Assembly: GCA_041394245.1 (NCBI GenBank)
Contig: JAWKIR010000002.1
Coordinates: forward strand, 558,001 to 622,000
Length of the DNA stretch: 64,000 nt
From: Acidimicrobiales bacterium
GTDB taxonomy: Bacteria > Actinomycetota > Acidimicrobiia > Acidimicrobiales > Aldehydirespiratoraceae
Direction: 5' to 3'
The position numbers were made by a program, and so were the translations under genes. The notes under the pieces were generated by a model. It saw only the letters and a program-made list of their open reading frames with translations, was not told where the DNA came from and did not search any database. Positions 1 to 7,797 of the stretch are shown one piece after another. The first letter of the stretch is position 1; every line of letters starts with the position of its first letter.

Positions 1-673
1 AGTGGGGCATCGCCCCGGCGAGCAGCCTGGCGCCGGCCGACGTGCCGGCCGCGATCCGTTCGATCGCTGCGCCACCCATGTTGACCTGGTGCGTGACGTC
101 GAGCCCGACCATCGTGACCTTCCAGGGCGCGCCGAACACCCGGTCTGCGGCCTCGGGGTCGTTGTTGATGTTCGCCTCGGCCACCGGGGTGGCATTGCCC
201 GGTACGAGGGCGTTGCCCCCCATGACCACGACCTCGTGGACCAGGCCCGGCAGCTCCGGATGTCGATCGAGGGCGAGCGCCAGGTTGGTGAGCGGCCCCA
301 GAGCGAGGAGGGTGACCGCGCCGGGGTCGGTCGCGGCGACGGTGTGGATGAAGTCGGCGGCCGGCTCGGCCACGATCGAACCGGCCGGCGTCGGCAGTAC
401 GGCGTCGCCGAGCCCGTTGTCGCCGTGGACCACCGGGACAGGGCCGAGATAGGTTCCGGCGATCGGGGCCGAGGCTCCGGCGGCGACCGGGATGTCGGGA
501 CGGCCCGCGACATCGACGAGCGTGAGGGCGTTGCGCGTCGTGACATGGGTTGCGGCGTTTCCGAAGATCGTCGTGAGGCCGACGACGTCCAACTCCGGCG
601 AGGCGAGCGCCATGATGATCGCCATCGCGTCGTCGACCCCGGGGTCCGTGTCGATGAGGACTCGTCGTGTCAT
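1..673 (-). CDS. Nucleoside hydrolase, IUNH family (3' end outside window)
   Basis: Hydrolyses the N-glycosidic bond of ribonucleosides to free base and ribose in nucleoside salvage (family knowledge). Read leftwards from the ATG at 673, residues 8-16 are DTDPGVDDA, the aspartate cluster that binds the catalytic calcium. Further in, VMGGNA and the NINNDPEA motif follow in the usual order. About 224 of the usual ~310 residues are present; the last part, with the distal active-site residues, lies beyond base 1. A TACGGT -10-like box (681-686) sits 7 bases before the ATG, so the mRNA may be leaderless. selD ends 29 bases upstream in the same direction. Substrate preference cannot be told from the visible part. 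Confidence 0.9.
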   Translation of the reverse strand, partial: MTRRVLIDTDPGVDDAMAIIMALASPELDVVGLTTIFGNAATHVTTRNALTLVDVAGRPDIPVAAGASAPIAGTYLGPVPVVHGDNGLGDAVLPTPAGSIVAEPAADFIHTVAATDPGAVTLLALGPLTNLALALDRHPELPGLVHEVVVMGGNALVPGNATPVAEANINNDPEAADRVFGAPWKVTMVGLDVTHQVNMGGAAIERIAAGTSAGARLLAGAMPH

Positions 674-702
674 CGGCCCGACCGTAGCGCTCGGTCGCCC
701 TG

Positions 703-1737
703 TCAGGAGCCGATGTGGATGAGTCCCCGACCGGAGGCGACCGTGCCGATGGCCGCAGCGTCGTGGCCGGAGGCCCGCAGCTCGGTGATCACACCGTCGG
801 CGCGGGCGGGGTCGACCCCGAACAGCAGGCCGCCCGAGGTCTGGGCGTCGGCGAGGATCGTGACGTCGACCTCGGTGACACCGGAATCGATCCGCAGACG
901 TTCGTCGACCCAGGCGAGATTGCGGCCCGTGCCGCCGGGAACCACTCCCGCTGCCGCCAGTTCTCGGGCGCCGCCGATCACCGGAACGGCACCGATCGAC
1001 AGATGGAGATCGACCCCCGACTCCTCGGCCATGCGGCCACCGTGACCGAGGAGCCCGAAGCCGGTGACGTCGGTTGCGCCCGTTGCGCCTGCGGCCACGG
1101 CGACTTCGGCGGCGGTCGCATTGGTACGGGTCATGCTGGCCACCGCCGCGGCGACGATGGCGGCGTCGGCCTCGCCCCGCTTCAGACCGGTCGTGATGAT
1201 CCCGATGCCGAGCGGCTTGGTCAGGATCAGCGTCTGCCCGGGCCGGAGGCCGGCGTTGGTCAGCATCCGGTCGGGGTGGACCTCACCGATGACGGCCATG
1301 CCGTACTTCGGTTCGGGATCGTCGACGGTGTGGCCGCCCGCCACGACGAACCCGCATTCGGCCGCGATGTCGTGGCCGCCCTGGAGGACGTCGCCCAGCA
1401 GGTCGGTCGAGAGTTCGTCGGTGTTCCAGCAGACGAGATTGAGGGCGAGGAGCGGGCGACCCCCCATCGCGTAGACGTCGCTCACTGCGTTGGCGGCGGC
1501 GACACGACCCCAGTCGCGGGCGTCGTCGACGACCGGCGTGATGAAGTCGGCGGTGACAACGAGCGCGCGCGAGTCGTCGAGGCGCCACACGGCGGCATCG
1601 TCGCCGGTGAGGGCGCCCACGAGGAGGTCGGGACTGTCGGTTGGGGAGAGGCGGCGCACGACCTGCGCCAGTTCGCCGGGGGCGAGCTTGCAGCCTCAAC
1701 CGGCGCCGTGGCTGAACTCGGTGAGTCGACGAGCCAT
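703..1737 (-). CDS. selD: Selenide, water dikinase with UGA-encoded selenocysteine
   Basis: Makes selenophosphate from selenide and ATP, the selenium donor for selenocysteine (Sec) and selenouridine. The reading frame from ATG 1735-1737 runs 13 codons (ending SHGAG) to an in-frame TGA at 1696-1698, then GCKLAPGEL and the complete SelD body: the ATP-binding GDDAAVW region, AGGHTVDDPEPKYG, and TDVTGFGLLGH. The TGA falls exactly where E. coli SelD has catalytic Cys17 in SHGAGCGCK, so it is read as Sec; the second cysteine (GCK) is kept. A strong AGAGGAGG ribosome site (1746-1753) 8 bases before the ATG fixes this start; a start at 1659 would lose the active site. Length is 344 residues, normal for the family. 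No other sel gene lies in the window. Confidence 0.9.
1666..1692 (-). promoter_or_regulatory. Candidate bacterial SECIS hairpin in selD
   Basis: Directly after the in-frame UGA (1696-1698) the mRNA can fold into a hairpin. The upper stem is UCGCC/GGCGA (1681-1685 with 1673-1677) around a CCC loop. A lower stem continues with AG/CU and UGC/GCG, interrupted by two mismatches. Position, a few bases after UGA and inside the coding region, fits the SelB-binding SECIS of bacteria. The loop lacks the guanine often found at its start, so the fold is inferred. Confidence 0.5.
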
Positions 1738-1745
1738 CGGGGAGA

Positions 1746-1753
1746 CCTCCTCT
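1746..1753 (-). promoter_or_regulatory. Ribosome binding site that sets the selD start
   Basis: AGAGGAGG on the minus strand lies 8 bases before the ATG at 1737. It is among the strongest Shine-Dalgarno matches in the window and supports translation beginning before the UGA codon, not at a downstream codon in the same frame. Confidence 0.75.
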
Positions 1754-1777
1754 CGATCCTGGGTGTCTGGCCCCCGC

Positions 1778-1794
1778 ACCCTAGGTCGTAGGGT
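1778..1794. promoter_or_regulatory. Divergent promoter: palindromic ACCCTA-N5-TAGGGT
   Basis: A perfect inverted repeat (ACCCTA, five bases, TAGGGT) gives a TAGGGT -10-like box to each strand. On the plus strand the box is 6 bases before ATG 1801, predicting a leaderless mRNA for the nitronate monooxygenase-like gene. On the minus strand the box predicts a leader of roughly 35 bases carrying the selD ribosome site. The symmetry could also be a repressor site; that is inference. Confidence 0.5.
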
Positions 1795-1800
1795 GAGGCA

Positions 1801-2871
1801 ATGAGCGCGTCCACCACCGTCGATCCCCGCCTCCAGACCCGGGCCACCGAGCTCTTCGGGGTCGACTATCCGATCGTGCAGACGGGCATGGGATGGGTGG
1901 CGGGGCCTTCGCTGGTCACGGGCACGGCCAACGCCGGCGGTCTCGGCATCCTGGCGGCCGCGACGATGACCTTCGACGAGATGGTCGCCGCGATCGCCAA
2001 GGTGAAGTCGCGCACCGACAAGCCGTTCGGCGTGAACCTGCGCACCGACGCCGCCGACGTCGAGCAACGGGTCGACCACCTCATCGCGCAACAGGTGAAG
2101 GTCGCATCCTTCGCCCAGGCCCCCCGACCCGACATGGTCAAGAAGCTGAAGGACAACGGCGTCGTCGTCGTGCCGACCGTGGGCGCTCGTCGCCACGCCG
2201 AGAAGGTCGCCGAGTGGGGCGTCGACGCGGTCCTCTGCCAGGGCGGCGAGGGTGGCGGCCACACCGGCAGCGTGCCGACATCGCTGCTGCTCCCGCAGGT
2301 GCTCGACGCGGTCGACATCCCGGTCATCGCCGCCGGCGGATTCCACGACGGGCGCGGCCTCGCCGCAGCACTCTCGTGGGGGGCCGACGGCATCGCCATG
2401 GGCACTCGATTCCTCCTCACGGCCGACAGCAAGGTGCCCGACGAGGTCAAGGCGGTCTATCTCGAGACACCGGTGACCGGAACCGTGGTGTCCACCGCGA
2501 TCGACGGTGCCCCCCAGCGGGTCATCCGGACCGAGGTCATCGACAATCTCGAACGAACGGGGTTGCTCCAGCTCCCGCGGGCCGGACTCAATGCACTGAA
2601 GTTCCGCAAGCTGACCGGTACCTCGATGCGCGACCTGCTCACCGAGGGCCTGGGAATGAAGAAGAACCAGGACCTCACCTGGGCCCAGGTCGCGATGGCG
2701 GCCAACGCAGCGATGCTCACACGGGCGACGATGGTCGAGGGCAAGCTCGAGGTCGGGATCCTGCCGACCGGACAGTGCGTCGGCGTCGTCGAGGACCTGC
2801 CGACCTGCGCAGAGCTGATCTCGCGCATCGTCGCGGAGGCGTCCGAGCGCTTCGACGCCGTCTGCGCGTAG
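1801..2871 (+). CDS. Nitronate monooxygenase-like FMN oxidoreductase
   Basis: Member of the 2-nitropropane dioxygenase/NPD TIM-barrel flavoprotein family, which oxidises alkyl nitronates; several actinobacterial members are instead enoyl reductase-like or of unknown role. Seen in the sequence: the N-terminal YPIVQTGMGWVAGP strand, ANAGGLGIL, the phosphate-binding QGGEGGGHTG near residue 147, and AAGGFHDGRG followed by GADGIAMGTRFL near 176-200. The length of 356 residues is normal. Start ATG is set by a TAGGGT box 6 bases upstream and there is no Shine-Dalgarno sequence. It is followed directly by the cobalamin riboswitch, which belongs to the next operon. The substrate is unknown. Confidence 0.82.
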   Translation: MSASTTVDPRLQTRATELFGVDYPIVQTGMGWVAGPSLVTGTANAGGLGILAAATMTFDEMVAAIAKVKSRTDKPFGVNLRTDAADVEQRVDHLIAQQVKVASFAQAPRPDMVKKLKDNGVVVVPTVGARRHAEKVAEWGVDAVLCQGGEGGGHTGSVPTSLLLPQVLDAVDIPVIAAGGFHDGRGLAAALSWGADGIAMGTRFLLTADSKVPDEVKAVYLETPVTGTVVSTAIDGAPQRVIRTEVIDNLERTGLLQLPRAGLNALKFRKLTGTSMRDLLTEGLGMKKNQDLTWAQVAMAANAAMLTRATMVEGKLEVGILPTGQCVGVVEDLPTCAELISRIVAEASERFDAVCA

Positions 2872-2880
2872 GATCCACAC

Positions 2881-2990
2881 GTTCGTAGGAGCGAAGTCCG
2901 GTGTGAACCCGGCGCTGTCCCGCAACGGTGATGTCCGGCCACCTCGGTGGCCGGAACAAGTCCGGTCGCCTCCGCCGGACAGACACGAAC
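2881..2990 (+). promoter_or_regulatory. Cobalamin riboswitch aptamer
   Basis: GTTCGT (2881-2886) and ACGAAC (2985-2990) close the P1 stem. Between them are the conserved cobalamin-aptamer blocks: the AAGTCCGGTG segment, then GGCGCTGTCCCGCAACGGTGA, and finally the GTCCGGTCGCC..GCCGGACAGA segment that carries the closing core strand. It lies in the leader of btuF. B12 binding is expected to lower expression of the uptake operon. The 3' expression platform runs to the ribosome site AAGGAGG (3064-3070) and contains the repeated CCTCGAG sequence (2995 and 3052 regions), a possible switch arm. Confidence 0.9.
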
Positions 2991-3076
2991 CGACCCTCGA
3001 GGAAGGGACGCTCGTGCGGATCGGACCCCCGCCTTTTCGCTCGTGCAAGTGACCTCGAGCCACAAGGAGGAATCCG

Positions 3077-3937
3077 TTGAAGAAGCTCAGCACCATGCTG
3101 CTCGCGTTCGCGCTGCTCGCGTCCGCCTGCGGCGAGGACGACGCGCCGGCCGATGCCGGCGCTCCGACCGTCGACCGCATCGTCTCGCTGTCGCCCACGG
3201 CGACGGAGATACTCTTCGCCATCGGCGCCGGCGATCAGGTGGTCGCGGTCGAACAGTTCTCGAACTATCCGGAGGAGGCACCACCCGGTGAACTCGACGG
3301 ATTCACCGTGAACGTCGAAGCCGTGGCCGCCTACGAACCCCAACTCGTGATCATGCAGTCGAACCAGGCCTCGGCGGAGCTCGAGGCTCTCGGGATGACG
3401 GTCATCGTGCAGGATTCGCCGGCCGACATAGACGGCATCTACGCCCAGATCGAGGAAGTGGGCGCCGCGACCGGCCACGTCGACGGCGCCGCCGCCGTCG
3501 TGCTCGACATGCAGACCCGTCTCGCCGAGTTGGTCGCCGAGGCGCCCGACGCCGAGGGCATAACCTACTACCACGAGCTCGGGACCGACTACTACAGCCT
3601 CAACAGCGAGTCGTTCGTGGCCCAGATCTACGCCCTGTTCGGCCTGGTCAGCATCGGCGACGACGCCGAAGGCGATGCGTTCGCCGGATATCTGCCGCTC
3701 TCCGAGGAGTTCATCCTCGGCGCCGACCCGGACTTCATCTTCCTGGCCGACACCATCTGGGCCGCACAGACGGCGGAGACCGTCGCAGCTCGTCCGGGTT
3801 GGTCGGACCTGTCCGCCGTCCGCAACGGCGCAGTGATCGAGCTCGACGATGACGTGGCCTCCCGCTGGGGTCCCCGGGTCGTCGACTTCGCCGAGTCCAT
3901 CGCGGATGCCCTGTCGACGGTGACGGCGCCCGCCTGA
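3077..3937 (+). CDS. btuF: Cobalamin ABC transporter substrate-binding lipoprotein
   Basis: Binds corrinoid outside the membrane and delivers it to the BtuC permease. The TTG start at 3077 is fixed by AAGGAGG 6 bases upstream. Residues 1-18 form a lipoprotein signal (KK, hydrophobic stretch, LLASAC with Cys18). The mature part begins with the BtuF/TroA-type VDRIVSLSPTATEILFAIGAG and contains EQFSNYPEE, as expected for the class III periplasmic-binding fold. The gene ends in TGATG overlap with the permease gene. The cobalamin riboswitch upstream and cobO downstream identify the ligand as B12 rather than iron-siderophore. Confidence 0.9.
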   Translation: MKKLSTMLLAFALLASACGEDDAPADAGAPTVDRIVSLSPTATEILFAIGAGDQVVAVEQFSNYPEEAPPGELDGFTVNVEAVAAYEPQLVIMQSNQASAELEALGMTVIVQDSPADIDGIYAQIEEVGAATGHVDGAAAVVLDMQTRLAELVAEAPDAEGITYYHELGTDYYSLNSESFVAQIYALFGLVSIGDDAEGDAFAGYLPLSEEFILGADPDFIFLADTIWAAQTAETVAARPGWSDLSAVRNGAVIELDDDVASRWGPRVVDFAESIADALSTVTAPA

Positions 3938-5010
3938 TGGTGCTCGGTCTGCGATCCGCCGAGACGCGTGTCGGTGCTCCCGAGGGAGCTCGACTCGGGT
4001 CCGGCGCGGTCGCGGCCGGGATCGTGGCGGTTCTCGCGGCGAGCTTCGCGGGAATGACCATCGGCCCGCTCGACCTCTCGGTCGGCGAAGTCCTCCGTCA
4101 ACTTCTCGACGGGCTGCCGTGGGTCGACCTCGACTCCGGGCTCTCCACGACCGAGGCGGCGGTGGTGACACAGATCCGTTTCCCGCGGGTGGTGCTCGGA
4201 CTGATGGTCGGCGCGACCCTGTCGCTGAGCGGTGCCGCGTACCAGGGGGCGTTTCGGAACCCGCTCGCCGACCCTTACCTGCTCGGCATCGCCGCCGGCG
4301 CCGGTCTCGGCGCAACGATCGCGATCACCCAGGGACTCGGCGACGGGTCCGGTGTCTTCGATCCGGTGCCCCTCGCGGCCTTCGCCGGCGGGCTCGGTGC
4401 GGTCTGGCTGTCCTATGTGGCGGGCCACATCGGCGGACGCTCGACGGTGACATTGGTGCTCGCCGGCGTGGCGGTCGCCAGCTTCCTCACCGCGTGCCAG
4501 ACCTACGTCCTGCAGGCGAACAGCGACGTGATCCGCGAGGTGTACACGTGGATACTCGGGCGAATCGGCACCTCCGGGTGGAACGAGCCGGCCCTCCTCG
4601 CGCCCTACTTCGCCGTCACGCTGGCCGTCGTCCTGCGGTATCGCCGGGCCCTCGATGTGCTCGCGGTCGGCGACGAGGAGGCGGCCTCGCTCGGGGTGAA
4701 CCCCCAACGGGTGCGGCTCGTCGTCGTCGTGGCGTCGTCGCTCGGCGCCGCCGCGGCGGTCGCCGTCACCGGGCTGATCGGCTTCGTCGGGATCATCGTG
4801 CCCCACACGGTCCGGCTCGTGTTCGGCGCGAGCAATCGCGTCGTGCTGCCGCTGTCGGTCCTCTTCGGTGGCGCATTCATGGTCGCGGCCGATCTCGTGG
4901 CGAGGACGGTCGTCGAGCCCGGCGAGCTCCCGATCGGCGTCGTCACGGCCTTCATCGGCGCGCCGTTCTTCGCGCTCGTCCTGCGCACCAGCAGGAGGGA
5001 GGTCTGGTGA
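3937..5010 (+). CDS. btuC: Cobalamin ABC transporter permease
   Basis: Inner-membrane channel of the B12 importer (FecCD/BtuC family, about ten transmembrane helices as a dimer). Visible family marks are RFPRVVLGLMVGATLSLSGAAYQGAFRNPLADPYLLGIAAGAGLGA near residues 77-130, SLGVNPQRVR, and the coupling region GLIGFVGIIVPHTVRL near residue 280. The length of 357 is slightly longer than BtuC because of an N-terminal extension, so the true start could be one of the downstream codons. The ATG overlaps the btuF stop by one base. The last codons overlap the GTG of the ATPase gene, indicating translational coupling. Confidence 0.92.
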   Translation: MVLGLRSAETRVGAPEGARLGSGAVAAGIVAVLAASFAGMTIGPLDLSVGEVLRQLLDGLPWVDLDSGLSTTEAAVVTQIRFPRVVLGLMVGATLSLSGAAYQGAFRNPLADPYLLGIAAGAGLGATIAITQGLGDGSGVFDPVPLAAFAGGLGAVWLSYVAGHIGGRSTVTLVLAGVAVASFLTACQTYVLQANSDVIREVYTWILGRIGTSGWNEPALLAPYFAVTLAVVLRYRRALDVLAVGDEEAASLGVNPQRVRLVVVVASSLGAAAAVAVTGLIGFVGIIVPHTVRLVFGASNRVVLPLSVLFGGAFMVAADLVARTVVEPGELPIGVVTAFIGAPFFALVLRTSRREVW

Positions 5011-5783
5011 CCGCGGCGCTGCGCGTCCGCGACCTCAGAGTGAGCCTCGGTGGTGTCGAGGTCGTGAGCGGACTCGATCTGGATCTGTCGGCAGGTAAGT
5101 GGATCAATGTGATCGGACCCAACGGGGCCGGGAAGACCACCCTGCTCCGAGCCGTCCTGGGCGCGCTCGACCATCGCGGGGAGATCTCGATCGAGGGGCT
5201 CGACACGGCGACGCCGATGGCCCGAGCACGGCTCGTCGCCTACGTTCCGCAGACCCCGGTGATGCCGCCCGGTGTACGGGTCATCGACTACGTACTGCTC
5301 GGGCGGACACCGCACCGGGGCGTTTTCAGTGGCGATTCCGCGCACGACATCGACGTCGCCGCTGCCGTGCTCGAGCGGCTCGACCTCCGCCCACTGGCCG
5401 AACGTGAGCTGGCCAGCCTGTCGGGCGGGGAGCGTCAGCGCGTCGTGTTGGCGCGAGCCCTCGTCCAGGAGTCGTCGATCCTGTTGCTCGACGAGCCGAC
5501 GACATCGCTCGACCTCGGCCACCAGCAGGAGGTGCTCGATCTCGTCGAGGAACTGCGGCGGGAGCGAGGCCTGACGGTGCTGGCGACACTGCACGACCTG
5601 ACGTTGGCCGCCCGCTACGGCGACGAGATGGCTGTCCTCGCGGCGGGTCGGATCGTTGCCTCCGGTCCGCCGGCCTCGGTCCTCACCGAGGCACTCATCG
5701 CTTCGTATTTCAATGCCCGCGTCAAGATCATCGAAGATGTCGACGGGCCGGTCATCGTGCCGCTCGCCGGTCGATCCACTTGA
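5007..5783 (+). CDS. btuD: Cobalamin ABC transporter ATPase
   Basis: ATP-hydrolysing subunit that powers B12 import. Walker A GPNGAGKTT is at residues 37-45, the Q-loop at VPQT, the signature LSGGERQR near 138-145, Walker B LLLLDEP-type ILLLDEPTTSLD near 158-169, and the switch histidine in ATLHD. The start chosen is GTG 5007, inside a GTGA overlap with the btuC stop; a longer upstream reading frame has no start signal. Length is 258 residues, as in BtuD/FepC. The stop codon overlaps the leader of cobO. Confidence 0.93.
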   Translation: MTAALRVRDLRVSLGGVEVVSGLDLDLSAGKWINVIGPNGAGKTTLLRAVLGALDHRGEISIEGLDTATPMARARLVAYVPQTPVMPPGVRVIDYVLLGRTPHRGVFSGDSAHDIDVAAAVLERLDLRPLAERELASLSGGERQRVVLARALVQESSILLLDEPTTSLDLGHQQEVLDLVEELRRERGLTVLATLHDLTLAARYGDEMAVLAAGRIVASGPPASVLTEALIASYFNARVKIIEDVDGPVIVPLAGRST

Positions 5784-5791
5784 GGAGTCTC

Positions 5792-6364
5792 ATGTCCACC
5801 ACGGAAGAACCACCCACAGAGGATCCCCGCCCCGACGGCTTGTCGGTTGCGAAGAGTCTGGTGATTGTCAACACCGGCGACGGCAAGGGCAAGTCGTCTG
5901 CGGCATTCGGTGTCGCCATGCGGGCCCGCGCCCGCGACTGGCCGGTCGCCGTCGTGCAGTTCCTGAAGTCTCCCGACTGGGTGACCGGCGAGCAGCTGAT
6001 GGCCGATCGGCTCGGCATCGACTTCTGGTCCCTCGGCGAGGGCTTCACCTGGGACAGCGACGACCTGGCAAAGGACGAGGCCGAGGCCCGGGAGGCGTGG
6101 CGGCACGGCAAGGCCGTCGTCGAGGCGGGCGAGCACAAGCTGGTCGTGTTCGACGAGATCACGTACCCGCTGAACTGGGGCTGGATCGATGCCGCGGAGG
6201 TCGAAGCGACGTTTCGCAACCGGCCCGCACACGTCTCGCTGGTGCTGACCGGTCGCGACGCCCCGCAGTGGATGATCGACCTGGCCGACACCGTGACCGA
6301 GATGGTCAAGACCAAGCACGCCTACGACTCGGGTATCGCGGCGAAGAAGGGGATCGACTTCTGA
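5792..6364 (+). CDS. cobO: Corrinoid adenosyltransferase, CobO/BtuR type
   Basis: Transfers the adenosyl group of ATP to reduced cobalt in cob(I)alamin or cob(I)yrinic acid diamide, giving coenzyme B12. The P-loop NTGDGKGKSS is at residues 27-36, followed by FGVAMRARA, VVQFLKS, and the FDEITYPLNWGW block typical of the CobA/CobO family. The ATG at 5792 was chosen because GAGGAG (5782-5787) is 4 bases upstream; an in-frame TTG at 5780 is possible but has no ribosome site. Being the last gene of a riboswitch-controlled uptake operon, it most likely adenosylates scavenged corrinoids. Confidence 0.93.
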   Translation: MSTTEEPPTEDPRPDGLSVAKSLVIVNTGDGKGKSSAAFGVAMRARARDWPVAVVQFLKSPDWVTGEQLMADRLGIDFWSLGEGFTWDSDDLAKDEAEAREAWRHGKAVVEAGEHKLVVFDEITYPLNWGWIDAAEVEATFRNRPAHVSLVLTGRDAPQWMIDLADTVTEMVKTKHAYDSGIAAKKGIDF

Positions 6365-6367
6365 GCG

Positions 6368-7555
6368 TCAGCCGCCGCTGACGAGCTGCTCGGCGCCCTT
6401 CGGCAGCGCCACCGCGCCGTCGCGGTCGTCGAGCCAGCCCTCGGGCAGGTGCACGTCCTTCGGAGCTCCGTGGTGTCCGCGCACCATCCTCATGCCACCG
6501 TCGGGGAACGGGAGGGTGCGGTCGAGGCTCCCGACGAGCTCGCGCATCTCGTCGAGCGAACCGACCTTGTTGAGTCGCCGGCGGATGTCGTTGCCGGTGG
6601 GGAACCCTTTGAGGTACCAGCCGGTGTGCTTGCGGAAGTCGCGGATCCCGTGGGCCTCGCCCATCCAGTCGCACAGGAGCTCGGCATGCTCGACCATGCC
6701 GTCGAGCACCTCTCCGAGTTCGGGGCGAGCGGGAACGGGACGCCCCTCGAACACTTCGGCGAGGTCTCGGAAGATCCACGGTCGACCGAGACAGCCGCGG
6801 CCGACCACCACGCCGTCGGCCCCGGTCTCGCGCATCATGCGGAGGGCGTCGTCGGCCTCCCAGATGTCGCCGTTGCCGAAGACGGGGATCGAGGTGACCG
6901 CCTCCTTCAGCTCGGCGATCCGGCGCCAGTCGGCCGTGCCGCTGTAGAGCTGGTTCGCGGTGCGGGCGTGGAGGGCCACGGCCCGGCAGCCCTCGTCCTC
7001 GGCGATGCGACCGGCATCGAGGAAGGTGATGGCGTCGTCGTCGATCCCGACCCGGAACTTGACGGTCACCGGCACATCTCCGGCCGCTTCGACGGCCGCC
7101 TTGACGATCGACCGGTAGAGCTCGCGCTTCCAGGGCAGCGCCGCCCCGCCGCCGTGGCGCGTCACCTTCTTCATCGGACAACCGAAGTTCATGTCGATGT
7201 GGTCGACGCTGCGGCCGTCGTGGCTCTGCCCGTCGACCAGTCGGCGGGCCGCTTCGCCGATCGAGTAGGGCTCGGTGCCGTAGAGCTGGATGCTGCGGGG
7301 TGATTCGTCGGGGGCGAAGGCGGCAAGCTCGAGGCTCTTGCGATGACCCTCGACGATGGCCCGTGCCGTGATCATCTGGTTGACGTAGAGGCCGGCGCCG
7401 TAGCGGCGGCACAGCGTACGGAACGGTGCGTTGGTCACCCCGGCCATCGGGGCGAGCACGACCGGTGGCCACACCGTGAGTCCGCCGATCTGGACCGCGT
7501 CGAACTCGCCCGGTCGAGCGGGCGGCTGCGTGGCGGATGCGACGGGCTCGGTCAC
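6368..7555 (-). CDS. dusB: tRNA-dihydrouridine synthase
   Basis: FMN enzyme that reduces specific uridines in the tRNA D-loop with NADPH. The TIM-barrel begins with VVLAPMAGVTNAPFR; IDMNFGCPMKKVTRHGGGAAL carries the conserved catalytic cysteine; then VTVKFRVGIDD, VALHARTANQLYSG, IPVFGNGDI and GADGVVVGRGCLGRPW follow in DusB order. The length of 395 is somewhat above the usual 330-360 because of a C-terminal tail. GTG 7555 is set by a TAGCCT box (7562-7567) 6 bases upstream, predicting a leaderless transcript. It is convergent with cobO, with only 3 bases between the stops. Confidence 0.92.
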   Translation of the reverse strand: MTEPVASATQPPARPGEFDAVQIGGLTVWPPVVLAPMAGVTNAPFRTLCRRYGAGLYVNQMITARAIVEGHRKSLELAAFAPDESPRSIQLYGTEPYSIGEAARRLVDGQSHDGRSVDHIDMNFGCPMKKVTRHGGGAALPWKRELYRSIVKAAVEAAGDVPVTVKFRVGIDDDAITFLDAGRIAEDEGCRAVALHARTANQLYSGTADWRRIAELKEAVTSIPVFGNGDIWEADDALRMMRETGADGVVVGRGCLGRPWIFRDLAEVFEGRPVPARPELGEVLDGMVEHAELLCDWMGEAHGIRDFRKHTGWYLKGFPTGNDIRRRLNKVGSLDEMRELVGSLDRTLPFPDGGMRMVRGHHGAPKDVHLPEGWLDDRDGAVALPKGAEQLVSGG

Positions 7556-7564
7556 GCCGACAGG

Positions 7565-7797
7565 CTACGAAGTCCAGACCTCCGACGCGTACCGGTCGAT
7601 CAGCCCGAGCAGCTCGTCGGCGTCGTCGGCGGTGACACGTGGATTCATGAACAGCAGCCGGAAGCAGTTGAGGCCGTCGAGTGGATCGTGTCGGGTGCGC
7701 CGTAGGCGAGCACCGGATCGTCGGAGGCGGGCGCTGCGAGCAGCTGCTCGCCCACGCGTGCGACGAGCCGGGCGACCAGATCCGGGTCGGGGATCAC
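7565..7797 (-). pseudogene. C-terminal remnant of a PLP-dependent decarboxylase, frameshifted
   Basis: The minus strand between maf and dusB has two coding-like pieces in different frames. The first opens with a GTG (7797) overlapping the maf stop and reads VIPDPDLVARLV..DDPVLAYGA before going off frame. Shifting by one base near 7695-7705 gives DPLDGLNCFRLLFMNPRVT followed by ADDADELLGLIDRY and a stop at 7565. The second piece resembles the extreme C-terminus of group II pyridoxal-dependent decarboxylases (FR..NP.T..D.D.LL.LID). Only about 78 of roughly 470 residues could be present and no catalytic lysine region exists. Family assignment is from pattern memory, so moderate. Confidence 0.45.

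Noticed and set aside
1696..1698. The TGA in selD as a nonsense mutation or sequencing error
   Set aside because: It lies exactly at the catalytic Cys/Sec position, the frame does not change, flanking residues are conserved, and a hairpin follows. Pseudogene or error is less likely, though not excluded.
1696..3222. A 508-codon minus-strand frame through the nitronate monooxygenase and riboswitch ending in MARRLTEFSHGAG
   Set aside because: Only its last 13 codons are real; they are the start of selD before the UGA. The remainder is antisense to a good gene and a riboswitch.
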